A stretch of 64,000 bases of DNA from Streptomyces coeruleorubidus (GTDB lineage: Bacteria > Actinomycetota > Actinomycetes > Streptomycetales > Streptomycetaceae). Positions 1-7,931 of this stretch are shown piece after piece. A model generated the notes under the pieces. It made no database searches. It was given only the letters and a program-made list of their open reading frames with translations, and was not told the DNA's origin. How positions within the stretch are numbered: position 1 is the stretch's first letter; the number at the start of each line of letters is the position of its first letter. The stretch spans positions 4,402,001-4,466,000 of the forward strand of contig NZ_CP118527.1 in NCBI RefSeq assembly GCF_028885415.1, read 5' to 3'. The translations under genes were made by a program, and so were the position numbers.

Positions 1-282
1 GCACAAGGCCTGGGCAAGCACCCGGCCGCGGAAATGTGGAGGAACCTGGTGGCCGTGGACCTCTCCTTCTACAAGTCGTACATCTCCGAGGAAATCCGCG
101 CAGAGGGCGAGGCCCGACGGGCCGCCGAAGACGTCCTGGAGGTCCTGGACGTCCGGGGCATCGACGTCCCCGCAGCGGTCCGCGACCGCATCGTCAATTG
201 CGGTGATCCCGAGACTCTGCGCCGCTGGCACCGGCGTGCCGTGGTCGCCCCCTCCGCCGAGCAGATCTTCTCGGACGAATAG
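1..282 (+). CDS. C-terminal end of a conserved Streptomyces protein (partial)
   Basis: The reading frame is open from the first base of the window and ends at a TAG at 280-282, so only about 93 C-terminal residues are visible. The visible part has an EMWRNLVAVDLSFYKS segment, a charged helix and a small tail domain ending in AEQIFSDE. From memory this matches the C-terminus of a roughly 300-residue Streptomyces family related to Rpn-type PD-(D/E)XK proteins, but no catalytic part is in view, so the function is not established here. The tail is repeated downstream in another frame. Confidence 0.6.
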   Translation, partial: AQGLGKHPAAEMWRNLVAVDLSFYKSYISEEIRAEGEARRAAEDVLEVLDVRGIDVPAAVRDRIVNCGDPETLRRWHRRAVVAPSAEQIFSDE

Positions 283-469
283 TGGACCTGTCCCGGCCAA
301 AGACGTGCTGACCGTCCTGAAAGCGCGCGGCATCCACGTCCCCCACCAGGTCCGCGAGCGAATCACCAACTGCGACGACCCCGAAATCCTGGACCAGTGG
401 CTCATCCGCGCCGCCACCGCCCCGACTGCCGAAAAGATCTTCGCGGACGAGGACGAGCAGGACGAGTAG
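283..469 (+). pseudogene. Diverged second copy of the upstream gene's C-terminal tail
   Basis: In the +2 frame, immediately after the preceding stop, about 60 codons encode KDVLTVLKARGIHVP..RERITNCDDPE..AEKIFADE. This aligns along its length with EDVLEVLDVRGIDVP..RDRIVNCGDPE..AEQIFSDE of the upstream gene. No start codon or ribosome binding site precedes the similar part. It is best read as the remnant of a tandem paralogue or of an internal duplication that lost its frame. A programmed frameshift joining the two frames is possible but has no visible support. Confidence 0.45.
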
Positions 470-496
470 CCGATCGGCGGCCGGGCGCGGACACGG

Positions 497-1411
497 CTAC
501 GAGTGGCCCAGCTCCTCCGTGTCCTCGTCCGCCGCCACCGGCACCGAGCCCGAGTCCGAGGCCGGGCGCAGCGGGAACGGGTCCACCCGGGTCTCGTCGA
601 TGACCGGCGGAGCCGGCTGCGGCGGCTTCGGCATGACCGCCGCCTCGGAGTGCCCGCCGCAGCCATAGGCCAGGGAGACGACGCGGCCGTCGGCCGGTGA
701 GAACTCGTTGGCGCAGACGCCGAAGGCCTGGCCCAGGGAGCCGCCGATGCGGAGCAGGAAGCCGCAGCTCACACAGGCGGCGGGGGCCGCCTGTGCCATC
801 GGGGTCTTGGGACCGAAGGCTTCCTCCCAGCGGTCGGCGGCGATGTGCAGGCCGTAGCGGGACAGCACCCGGGCACGGCGCACGCCGAGTTCCTCGGCCA
901 CCGCCGCGATCGAGCCGCGGGCGGGGACGGCCAGGGGCCCCGCGGTGACCTCCGCGTCCTCGGCCTCGGCCAGGGCGGCCATCTCCTCGGAGACGACGGA
1001 GTTCGGCGGCGGCTCGTCCTCGCCGGTCCAGCCGGGCTCCAGGCGCAGATCCTCGGCGTCCGTGGGCAGCAGATCGCCCGGGCCCATGTCGCCGGGGCGC
1101 AGCCGCTCGCTCCACGGCACCCACTCGGGCGCGAGCACCGCGTCCGGGCCGGGCAGCAGCACCGCCTCGTCCACCGTGACGATCTTCGCCCGGGACGCCC
1201 GGGCCACCGTCACCGCCCAGCGCCAGCCCCGGTACCCGAGCTCCCTGCACTCGAAGAAGTGCGTGACAACGCGATCCCCCTCGGAGACCAGCCCCACGTG
1301 CTCGCCGACGATGCCGGGGGCCGCGGCTTCCTCGGCGGCGCCCCGTGCGAGGTCGACGGCCTCGGCGCACAGACGGTCAGGGGTGCGGCTTCGCGTTGTC
1401 GCTGCGCTCAC
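497..1411 (-). CDS. DUF3027 family protein
   Basis: This 304-residue protein belongs to the actinobacterial DUF3027 family, whose biochemical function is unknown. The N-terminal half contains HFFECRELGYRGWRWAVTVAR and VLAPEWVPWSERLRPGDMGPGDLLPT, the recognisable core of the family. The C-terminal half carries a helix-turn-helix-like stretch (IAAVAEELGVRRARVLSRYG) and a Cys pair (CVSCGFLL, then GVCANEFSPADGRVVSLAYGCGGHSE) that could bind a metal. The tail is Pro- and Glu-rich. It is divergent from the MFS gene, with about 240 bp between the starts. I recognise the family with good confidence. Confidence 0.85.
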   Translation of the reverse strand: MSAATTRSRTPDRLCAEAVDLARGAAEEAAAPGIVGEHVGLVSEGDRVVTHFFECRELGYRGWRWAVTVARASRAKIVTVDEAVLLPGPDAVLAPEWVPWSERLRPGDMGPGDLLPTDAEDLRLEPGWTGEDEPPPNSVVSEEMAALAEAEDAEVTAGPLAVPARGSIAAVAEELGVRRARVLSRYGLHIAADRWEEAFGPKTPMAQAAPAACVSCGFLLRIGGSLGQAFGVCANEFSPADGRVVSLAYGCGGHSEAAVMPKPPQPAPPVIDETRVDPFPLRPASDSGSVPVAADEDTEELGHS

Positions 1412-1652
1412 AGGTATCGCTTCTCTCCATACGCCGTCTCACGAGTGCGCCACTCCCAGCGCCTGGGGCGGACGGAGCGGACCAGGGGACCGCGTCGACG
1501 TCCTTCATCCATTTTGCGGGATGGCTGAGATACGCACGCTACCCTTCCGCCCCACTTCGCGTACACCGACGGTCCTGACCGAGACCTCCGACCACGTGTC
1601 ACCGGGCTCCGGCAACCGGGACAGTCACCCCACAGGCCCTATACAAGCGGTA

Positions 1653-3125
1653 ATGGCACTACCCACAGCCATCTCGGGGCACTATGACGTCGTGGCAGCC
1701 GCGAAAACGCCCCCGGGCGCCACCGGGACCGGTGGGTCGAAAGGGGTCAAGGGAAGCAGCCGACCGAACGGACCGGGCCGTATGGGCGGCTCCCTCCGCG
1801 CGGTCGGCCGTGCCCTGCACCTGCCGTTCACCGGCACCGCCCGCGGCATCCGCAAGGCCACCCACGCGCACGGCGCCGGCGAGTCCGGCCTCGGCAAGCT
1901 GATCGAGCTGCACGGCGTGAACGGCGCCGGAGACGTGATGATCACCGTCGCTCTCGCGTCGACCGTGTTCTTCTCCGTGCCGACCGACGAGGCCCGCGGC
2001 CGGGTCGCGCTGTACCTCGCCATCACCATGGCGCCCTTCACCCTCCTCGCGCCGGTGATCGGCCCGCTCCTCGACCGCATCCCGCACGGCCGCCGGGCCG
2101 CGATGGCCGGGGCGATGCTGGCCCGGGCGCTGCTCGCGCTCATCCTGTCCGGCGCGGTCGTCAGCGGCAGCATCCAGCTGTATCCGGCGGCGCTCGGCGT
2201 CCTGGTCGCGTCGAAGGCGTACGGGGTGGTCAGAAGCGCCGTCGTGCCCCGGCTGCTGCCGCCCGGCTTCTCCCTGGTGAAGGCCAACTCCCGCGTCACC
2301 CTCGGCGGGCTCCTCGCCACCGGCATCGCCGCGCCGATCGGCGCCGGACTCCAGCAGATCGGGCCGCGCTGGCCGCTCTACGGCGCCTTCGTGATCTTCG
2401 TGGCAGGGACGTTCCTGTCGTTCACACTGCCGCCGAAGGTCGACTCCGCCAGGGGCGAGGACACCGCGCTGCTGGCCGCGGACGAGGAGCACCTGCACGG
2501 GCCGCACCGCCGACCGGTCAAGCGCCCCGGGCTGCGCACGGTCGGCCCGGCCGTCACCCACGCCCTGGCCGCCAACGCCTCCATCCGCTGCCTCACCGGC
2601 TTCCTGATCTTCTTCCTCGCCTTCCTGCTGCGCGAGCACCCGGTCTCCGGCCAGAGCGCCGCCGTGTCCCTGGGGATAGTGGGCGTGTCGGCGGGCGCGG
2701 GCAACGCGCTCGGTACGGCCGTGGGGGCGTGGCTCAGATCCCGGGCGCCGGAGATCATCATCGTGACGGTCGTGGCGTGCGTGCTGGGCGCGGCGATCAC
2801 GGCCGCGTTGTTCTTCGGCGCGGTCCTGGTGGCCTGCCTGGCCGCGATGGCCGGGTTCGGGCAGGCCCTGGCCAAGCTGTCGCTCGACGCGCTGATCCAG
2901 CGGGACGTTCCCGAACTGGTCCGTACGTCGGCCTTCGCCCGCTCCGAGACGCTGCTCCAGATGTCCTGGGTGCTGGGCGGGGCGGTCGGCATCGCGCTGC
3001 CGCTCAACGGCACGCTCGGGCTTGCGGTGGGCGCCGCGATCGTCGGCACGGGCTGGCTGACGACCGTACGGGGGCTGATCGGCTCGGCACGGCGGGGCGG
3101 TGCGACACGGCCGCGCGTGGCCTAA
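1653..3125 (+). CDS. MFS transporter
   Basis: A 490-residue polytopic membrane protein of the major facilitator superfamily, probably an exporter; the substrate cannot be told from sequence. It has a cytoplasmic Gly/Arg-rich N-terminal region (about 80 residues), then two clusters of hydrophobic helices separated by a charged loop near residues 255-290. A PLLDRIPHGRRAAM motif after the second helix pair matches the MFS loop-2 signature. The start chosen is ATG 1653, the first ATG downstream of the divergent promoter region. Longer versions of the frame run back over the DUF3027 gene. The DUF2771 lipoprotein follows in the same direction. Confidence 0.85.
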   Translation: MALPTAISGHYDVVAAAKTPPGATGTGGSKGVKGSSRPNGPGRMGGSLRAVGRALHLPFTGTARGIRKATHAHGAGESGLGKLIELHGVNGAGDVMITVALASTVFFSVPTDEARGRVALYLAITMAPFTLLAPVIGPLLDRIPHGRRAAMAGAMLARALLALILSGAVVSGSIQLYPAALGVLVASKAYGVVRSAVVPRLLPPGFSLVKANSRVTLGGLLATGIAAPIGAGLQQIGPRWPLYGAFVIFVAGTFLSFTLPPKVDSARGEDTALLAADEEHLHGPHRRPVKRPGLRTVGPAVTHALAANASIRCLTGFLIFFLAFLLREHPVSGQSAAVSLGIVGVSAGAGNALGTAVGAWLRSRAPEIIIVTVVACVLGAAITAALFFGAVLVACLAAMAGFGQALAKLSLDALIQRDVPELVRTSAFARSETLLQMSWVLGGAVGIALPLNGTLGLAVGAAIVGTGWLTTVRGLIGSARRGGATRPRVA

Positions 3126-3196
3126 GCCCCCTAGCCGTACGGGCACGCCGTACCCCGCGTGGGCGGCCCGACCGGCAGGCCCGATAGCCTTCGGCC

Positions 3197-3670
3197 ATGA
3201 ACACGTTGCAATCCGCTGTGCGACGCCGCCGCGCCGTCGCCGCCGCCGGCGTCGTATCCGCCGGACTGCTCGTCCTCTCGGCCTGTGACAAGCCGACGCC
3301 GATGGCCACGGTCACCGTGGGCAGCGACTCGGTGAACTCCGAGGCCACCTGTGGTGGCGAGGGCGACGCCCTGAAGTCGTCCGACCTCACGCAGTGCCTG
3401 AAGGACAAGGGCGTCAAGACCATCTCGGTCGACCCGGACGAGACCGTGCGCTTCGGTGTCGACCCGGAGATCGCGGACAAGGGCTGGACGATCCTGATGA
3501 ACGGTCAGCCGCTGACCGACTCCAGCACGAAGACCTACCGCACCATCCCGGGCAGCGTGTTCTTCAACGCCCAGTACGGGGCGCAGGGCAACTCGACGCT
3601 GGTGTCCATCAAGGAAGGCGAGAAGGACACTTCGGGGTTGTGGAACTTCAAGCTGGAGAAGGACGCGTAA
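3197..3670 (+). CDS. DUF2771 lipoprotein
   Basis: A 157-residue exported lipoprotein. Residues 1-30 form a signal peptide (RRRR, hydrophobic core, lipobox LVLSAC) with the lipidated Cys near position 30. The mature part is the DUF2771 domain and has Cys residues near positions 53 and 67 that could form a disulfide. Function is unknown; it would be anchored on the outer face of the membrane. It lies about 70 bp after the MFS gene and 23 bp before mqnB, so it may be cotranscribed with both. Confidence 0.85.
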   Translation: MNTLQSAVRRRRAVAAAGVVSAGLLVLSACDKPTPMATVTVGSDSVNSEATCGGEGDALKSSDLTQCLKDKGVKTISVDPDETVRFGVDPEIADKGWTILMNGQPLTDSSTKTYRTIPGSVFFNAQYGAQGNSTLVSIKEGEKDTSGLWNFKLEKDA

Positions 3671-3693
3671 TCGCTGCCGCTGGGCTGGGCAGG

Positions 3694-4473
3694 GTGCTTG
3701 TCGCCACCGCGGTTGCTGTTGAACGGGACGCGGTGGCTACGGCCCTGGGGGCGCTGTCCCTGGAGTCCGATGACGAAGCCCTCGGCGTTGCAGGCCGTGC
3801 CCACCCTCCCCCAAGCTCTCGGCTTCGCTCGAGCAGGGGGGACCCCCATCGCCCCAGCGGAACGACTGCCCACGGCGGTGGCGGTATCGACCTCCTCGCC
3901 GTCGGTGTGGGGCCCGCTGTCGCCGCTGCTTCCACCGCCTCCGCCCTGACCGCCGCCGCCCTGCAGGGCGAGCCCTACGACCTCGTCGTCTCCGCCGGGA
4001 TCGGTGGGGGGTTTCAGCCCGAGGCGAGGGTGGGTTCGCTCGTCGTCGCCGATGAGATCGTCGTGGCCGATCTGGGGGCCGAGACCGAGGACGGGTTCGT
4101 GTCGGTCACGGAACTCGGGTTCGGGACCGTGCGTCACCACCCGCCCGAGGACCTCGTACGGCTGGTCGGCGACGCCGTCGGGGCCCGTGCCGGGGCCGTG
4201 CTCACCGTGTCCACCGTGACCGGGACCGCCGAGCGGGCCGCCGAGCTCCGGGAGCGTCATCCCACCGCCCTCGCCGAGGCCATGGAGGGCTTCGGTGTGG
4301 CCGAGGCCGCTGCCGCGCACGGGGTGCCCGTGCTGGAGGTTCGGGCGATCTCCAATCCCGTCGGGCCGCGCGACCGCGCCGCCTGGCGCATCCCCGACGC
4401 CCTGGCGGCCCTCACCGAGGGTTTCGGGAAGCTCGTGCCCGTACTGGAGAGTTGGAACCGGCATGACCAGTGA
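3694..4473 (+). CDS. mqnB: Futalosine hydrolase MqnB
   Basis: This enzyme would cleave futalosine to dehypoxanthine futalosine plus hypoxanthine in the futalosine route to menaquinone. It is about 259 residues with the phosphorylase/nucleosidase fold: VLVATAVAVERDAV at the N-terminus, LLAVGVGPAVAAAS, VVSAGIGGGFQPEA, and EAMEGFGVAEAAAAHGVPVLEVRAISN, which contains the catalytic-region MEGFG motif. The start chosen is GTG 3694. The segment between residues about 37 and 58 (HPPPSSRLRSSRGDPHRPSG) is not family-like and is encoded by an inserted Streptomyces hairpin repeat. The gene overlaps mqnD by 11 bp, so the two are cotranscribed. Confidence 0.9.
   Translation: MLVATAVAVERDAVATALGALSLESDDEALGVAGRAHPPPSSRLRSSRGDPHRPSGTTAHGGGGIDLLAVGVGPAVAAASTASALTAAALQGEPYDLVVSAGIGGGFQPEARVGSLVVADEIVVADLGAETEDGFVSVTELGFGTVRHHPPEDLVRLVGDAVGARAGAVLTVSTVTGTAERAAELRERHPTALAEAMEGFGVAEAAAAHGVPVLEVRAISNPVGPRDRAAWRIPDALAALTEGFGKLVPVLESWNRHDQ
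3804..3850. repeat. Short hairpin repeat inserted in mqnB
   Basis: A C5-6 run, then AGCTCTCGGCTTCGCTCGAGC, then a G6 run and ACCCCC form an imperfect hairpin. From memory this core (CTCGGCTTCGCTCGAGC between C and G runs) is one of the commonest short interspersed repeats of Streptomyces intergenic DNA. Here it is inside a coding frame and keeps that frame open. Confidence 0.7.
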
Positions 4474-5311
4474 GCAGCTGAAGATCGCCTACTCCCCCTG
4501 CCCGAACGACACCTTTGTCTTCGACGCCCTGGCCCACGGCCGCGTCCCCGGCGCCCCCGCCCTCGACGTGACCTTCGCCGACATCGACATCACCAACGGC
4601 ATGGCCGAGCGCGGCGAGTTCGACGTGCTGAAGGTGTCGTACGCCGTGCTGCCGTACATCCTCGACGAGTACGCCCTGCTGCCCTGCGGGGGTGCGCTGG
4701 GGCGGGGCTGCGGGCCGCTGGTGCTGACGCGGGAGGCGGACGTCGACCTCACCGGTCGCACGGTCGCCGTGCCGAGTGAGAAGTCCACCGCCTATCTGCT
4801 CTTTCGGCTGTGGGCCGCGGACACGCTGAGCGACGGGGTCGGCGAGATCGTCGTCATGCCGTTCCACGAGATCATGCCGGCCGTGCGGGACGGCAAGGTC
4901 GACGCGGGGCTCGTCATCCACGAGGCGCGCTTCACGTACCGCGGCTACGGCCTGCACAAGCTCGCCGACATGGGCGAGCACTGGGAGAACACCACCGGGC
5001 TGCCGATCCCGCTGGGCGCGATCATCGCCAAGCGGTCGCTGGGCGAGCAGAAGCTGCGGCTGCTCGCCGACTCCATCCGGACGTCCGTGCGCGCCGCCTG
5101 GGACGACCCCGAGGTGTCCCGCCCGTACGTCATGGAGCACGCCCAGGAGATGGACCCGGCCGTCGCCGACCAGCACATCGGGCTGTACGTCAACGAGTTC
5201 ACCGCCGACCTCGGCGAGGACGGCTACGCCGCCGTACGCGGGCTGCTGACACGCGCGGCGGCCGAGGGGCTGGTGCCGCCCCTCGGCCCGAACGCGCTGC
5301 GTTTCCCCTGA
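4463..5311 (+). CDS. mqnD: 1,4-dihydroxy-6-naphthoate synthase MqnD
   Basis: MqnD converts cyclic dehypoxanthine futalosine to 1,4-dihydroxy-6-naphthoate in menaquinone biosynthesis. It is a 282-residue cytosolic protein of the periplasmic-binding-protein-like fold. Hallmarks are IAYSPCPNDTFVFDAL at the N-terminus, VLKVSYAVLPYI, CGPLVLT, VPSEKSTAYLLFR, GLVIHEARFTY and TGLPIPLGAI. The last contains the region of the family's active site, and all the expected blocks are present. It starts at ATG 4463 inside the end of mqnB, an arrangement that suggests translational coupling. mqnA and mqnC are not in the window. Confidence 0.95.
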   Translation: MTSEQLKIAYSPCPNDTFVFDALAHGRVPGAPALDVTFADIDITNGMAERGEFDVLKVSYAVLPYILDEYALLPCGGALGRGCGPLVLTREADVDLTGRTVAVPSEKSTAYLLFRLWAADTLSDGVGEIVVMPFHEIMPAVRDGKVDAGLVIHEARFTYRGYGLHKLADMGEHWENTTGLPIPLGAIIAKRSLGEQKLRLLADSIRTSVRAAWDDPEVSRPYVMEHAQEMDPAVADQHIGLYVNEFTADLGEDGYAAVRGLLTRAAAEGLVPPLGPNALRFP

Positions 5312-5316
5312 GCGGC

Positions 5317-5700
5317 TTACACGTCCAACTGGTCGGCGACCGCGCGCAGCAGGCCCGCGATCTTCTTGCCGGCGGTCTTCTCGGGGTAGCGGCCCCGCTC
5401 CAGCATCGGAGTGATGTTCTCCAGGAGAGTCGTCAGATCCTGGACGATCGAGGCCAGCTCGTCCGGCTTCTTGCGGGTGGCGGCGGCGACCGAGGGGGTC
5501 GGGTCCAGAATCGTCAGGGACAGCGCCTGGTCGCCGCGCTGTCCGGCGACGACGCCGAACTCCACCCGCTGTCCCGGCTTGAGCGTCTCGACTCCGGCGG
5601 GGAGGACCGAGGAATGGACGAAGACGTCACCGCCGTCGTCGCGGGAGAGAAAGCCGAAGCCCTTCTCGCTGTTGAACCACTTGACCTTGCCGGTAGGCAC
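5317..5700 (-). CDS. Cold-shock domain protein with C-terminal extension
   Basis: A 127-residue protein with a cold-shock OB-fold at residues 1-66. Both RNA-binding motifs are present: KGFGF and VFVHSSVL (RNP1/RNP2). Unlike ordinary 67-residue CspA proteins, it has a second part of about 60 residues (ELASIVQDLTTLLENITPML..GKKIAGLLRAVADQLDV) predicted to be helical, which could mediate oligomerisation or partner binding. It ends 5 bp from the mqnD stop in convergent orientation. It is likely a nucleic-acid chaperone; the role of the tail is unknown. It resembles the longer cold-shock protein found beside mqnD in other Streptomyces. Confidence 0.9.
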   Translation of the reverse strand: MPTGKVKWFNSEKGFGFLSRDDGGDVFVHSSVLPAGVETLKPGQRVEFGVVAGQRGDQALSLTILDPTPSVAAATRKKPDELASIVQDLTTLLENITPMLERGRYPEKTAGKKIAGLLRAVADQLDV

Positions 5701-5863
5701 GTCTGTCCTCGTCCTCGTACTCGTCGGAAAACTGCTTCTGAAACGGCTCTGGATAGCACTCGGGCGGGTCGTACGGACCCGCCGGTACCAAGGCTAATGC
5801 TCTTCAGGCCGGTGACAAGACGTCACCCGGTTGTTCCTTCGCGCTGGGAACTACCCTGGTCGG

Positions 5864-6112
5864 GTGCGTGACAAAACCCAAACGAATTCCGCCGCTCCCG
5901 GTGACCGTCTGGTCCGTGCCGGTGGCATCGTCTTCTTCATCGGCGCCGTGGCCACACTGGTCACGGTCGCCCCGCTGTTCCTGGGGACGACACCCTTTCC
6001 GACCTACATGTTCGGCCTGAGCATGCTCATGGCAGTCGGATTCCTGATGGCCGGCGCGGGAGTGCTGCGTTCCGTGGCGGCGGGCCGGCGTCAGGCGCGT
6101 GCGGGACGGTAG
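5864..6112 (+). CDS. Small two-helix membrane protein
   Basis: An 82-residue protein starting at a GTG (5864), with two hydrophobic segments, about residues 19-41 (AGGIVFFIGAVATLVTVAPLFL) and 50-68, and a basic C-terminus. It is divergent from the cold-shock gene. Its last 22 bp overlap the end of the convergent HAD gene. It belongs to a conserved Streptomyces small membrane protein type of unknown function. Confidence 0.75.
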   Translation: MRDKTQTNSAAPGDRLVRAGGIVFFIGAVATLVTVAPLFLGTTPFPTYMFGLSMLMAVGFLMAGAGVLRSVAAGRRQARAGR

Positions 6113-6714
6113 TCCGAAAGCCACCCGGGGAATTCCGTCAGGTCGGTGAGTACGACGTCCGCGCCCGCCGCGCGCAGTTCCTCCGGGAGGCAGGGGCCGG
6201 TGGCCACCGCGACCGACAGCGCGGCGGCCGCCCGGGCGCCGCGTACGTCCCCGACGTGGTCGCCGACGTAGACGCCCGCGTCGTGCTCGCGCAGCGCCTC
6301 CGCCTTCTGTTCGGCCCACAGGTCGCCGATGACGGCGTCGGGCTCGATGCCGAGGTGGGGGAGGTGCAGTTTGGCGTTGGGCTCGTACTTGGCGGTGACG
6401 ACTATCGCGCGTCCGCCGGCCTCCCGTACGGCCGCGATGGCCTCCCGGGCGCCGGGCAGCGCCGGGGTCTCGGCGATCGCGATCGTCGGATACATCTCCC
6501 GGTACACGTCGGCCACGGTCTCGACCTCCTCGGCCGGGAACCAGTTGATCAGCTCCTCGGCCAGCGGCGGCCCGAGCCGCGTGACCGCCAGATCGGCGTC
6601 GATGTACGTCCCCGTCCGCTCGGACAGCGCCTGGTAGCAGGCGCGGATGCCGGGGCGGGAGTCGATGAGGGTCATGTCGAGGTCGAAGCCGACGGTGATT
6701 GCCATATGGGCCAT
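6091..6714 (-). CDS. HAD-superfamily hydrolase, phosphoglycolate-phosphatase-like
   Basis: A 207-residue HAD phosphatase. The nucleophile motif is DLDMTLIDS (motif I, DxDxT) near residue 12, motif II is IVVTAKY, and motif IV is YVGDHVGDV. The helical cap lies between motifs I and II, giving the Gph/PGP-type layout. Substrate is not predictable; phosphoglycolate or another small phosphomonoester is plausible. The second methionine (6705) is an equally good start. The gene is convergent with the small membrane protein and follows the HAAS-like membrane protein in the same direction. Confidence 0.85.
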   Translation of the reverse strand: MAHMAITVGFDLDMTLIDSRPGIRACYQALSERTGTYIDADLAVTRLGPPLAEELINWFPAEEVETVADVYREMYPTIAIAETPALPGAREAIAAVREAGGRAIVVTAKYEPNAKLHLPHLGIEPDAVIGDLWAEQKAEALREHDAGVYVGDHVGDVRGARAAAALSVAVATGPCLPEELRAAGADVVLTDLTEFPGWLSDYRPARA

Positions 6715-6757
6715 TGTGCCCAGGCGGTGTGAACGGCAGACGTCACCCTGTGATCGG

Positions 6758-7777
6758 CTAGCGAGAGCGCTGTGAGCGCCATACCAGGAACAGCGCCGAC
6801 GCCACCGCCGCGCCCCTGACCACCCATGGCCAGGTCTCCGCCACCGCGTCGTTCATGTGGCCCTCGGCGATCGGGGTGCCCCAGCGGCCGTTCATCCTGC
6901 CCCACAGCCAGAGGACGCCGGCCGCGACGGAGAGGCTGGGGAGGATCACGACCGCCCACTTGGTCTCGGCCGGGCTCAGGCGGCGTGAGGCGTAGGCGAT
7001 GAGCCAGCCGAGGATCAGCACGAACCAGTTGCCGAGGACCGCACCCGCGACGAGGAGACCGGCGGCGATGAGGAGGAGGGGGTTGCTCCAGCCGCCCGCG
7101 GGCAGGCGCGGAAGACGGCGGCGACTCGCCTTGCCGGCCGTCTCCTCCGGCTCCCCGGCGGCCTCGACAGCGGGGGCAGCCTCCTCGTCGGCCGCCGCCT
7201 TCTCCAGCTCCGGCTTCCTCGGCCGCGGCGGCTTCAGCAGGTCCGGCAGCTCCACGCCGCCCACGAAGCCCGGCACCTCTTCGCCCGCCCCGAAGGGGCT
7301 GCTGTCCACCCGCCACCAGTCCGGCTGGACCGCGCTGTCCCCGAGCTCGTGCCCTGCGGCCAGGTGCGGCGGGGCCGCGCCCTCGGCGGCGGCGGGCCGT
7401 GGCTCCTCGGTCGGCCGGGCCGGGCGGGGACGCGGTACGACGCGCCGCAGGACCCCCTTCGGCCGCCCGTCCGGCTCGTCCGGTTCGCGGGCCTCGCGCT
7501 GTACGGGCACGGCGGCGGGAGCGCTCTGCGCCGTACCGCCGCCGCCCGTGCCGTCCGCGGCCGCCGCCACGACCTCGTCGGGGCTGCCGAGGCGGGACAG
7601 GATGCGGCGGACGGCGGCGGGCGAGTCGACGGTGGCCTTCGCGCGGCGCTGGTCGATCTCGTTGCGCAGGTCGGCGACCAGGCGCATGCGGGTGGCCGAC
7701 GACAAGTGCCGTTGCTGGGCCACGTCTCCGACGCGGCTCAGATACTCGTAAACGACCTGGTCGCTCTCAATCCCCAC
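6758..7777 (-). CDS. Membrane protein with N-terminal HAAS-like helical domain
   Basis: About 339 residues starting at GTG 7777. Residues 5-75 (YEYLSRVGDVAQQRHLSSATRMRLVADLRNEIDQRR..RILSRLGSPDEVVAAA) resemble the HAAS/DUF1700 domain found on membrane signalling and permease-associated proteins. A long Pro/Glu-rich disordered linker follows (about 80-215). The C-terminus has about four transmembrane helices (SNPLLLIAAGLLVAGAVL, NWFVLILGWLIAYA, WAVVILPSLSVAAGVLWLW and VVRGAAVASALFLVW). Function is unknown; by analogy it may be a membrane sensor or regulator. It is divergent from the WYL protein with a 154-bp gap. Confidence 0.75.
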   Translation of the reverse strand: MGIESDQVVYEYLSRVGDVAQQRHLSSATRMRLVADLRNEIDQRRAKATVDSPAAVRRILSRLGSPDEVVAAAADGTGGGGTAQSAPAAVPVQREAREPDEPDGRPKGVLRRVVPRPRPARPTEEPRPAAAEGAAPPHLAAGHELGDSAVQPDWWRVDSSPFGAGEEVPGFVGGVELPDLLKPPRPRKPELEKAAADEEAAPAVEAAGEPEETAGKASRRRLPRLPAGGWSNPLLLIAAGLLVAGAVLGNWFVLILGWLIAYASRRLSPAETKWAVVILPSLSVAAGVLWLWGRMNGRWGTPIAEGHMNDAVAETWPWVVRGAAVASALFLVWRSQRSR

Positions 7778-7931
7778 GAAGTCCCCTCCGGGGCGTGTGC
7801 GTTGGCTGACGCCGTCGGTCGACGGTACCGCGAGTACGAGCGGGTGCCCCACATGCCCGTCCGGCAAGGGCCCCCGCCCACCCGTGCACAGTCGGCTCGT
7901 CCGCCGGAGGCGACCCGCTACCGTGGACCGG

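Noticed and set aside
945..1652. Upstream extension of the MFS transporter frame
   Set aside because: It runs antisense through DUF3027 and encodes Ser/Arg/Pro-rich sequence. The MFS protein begins plausibly at ATG 1653.
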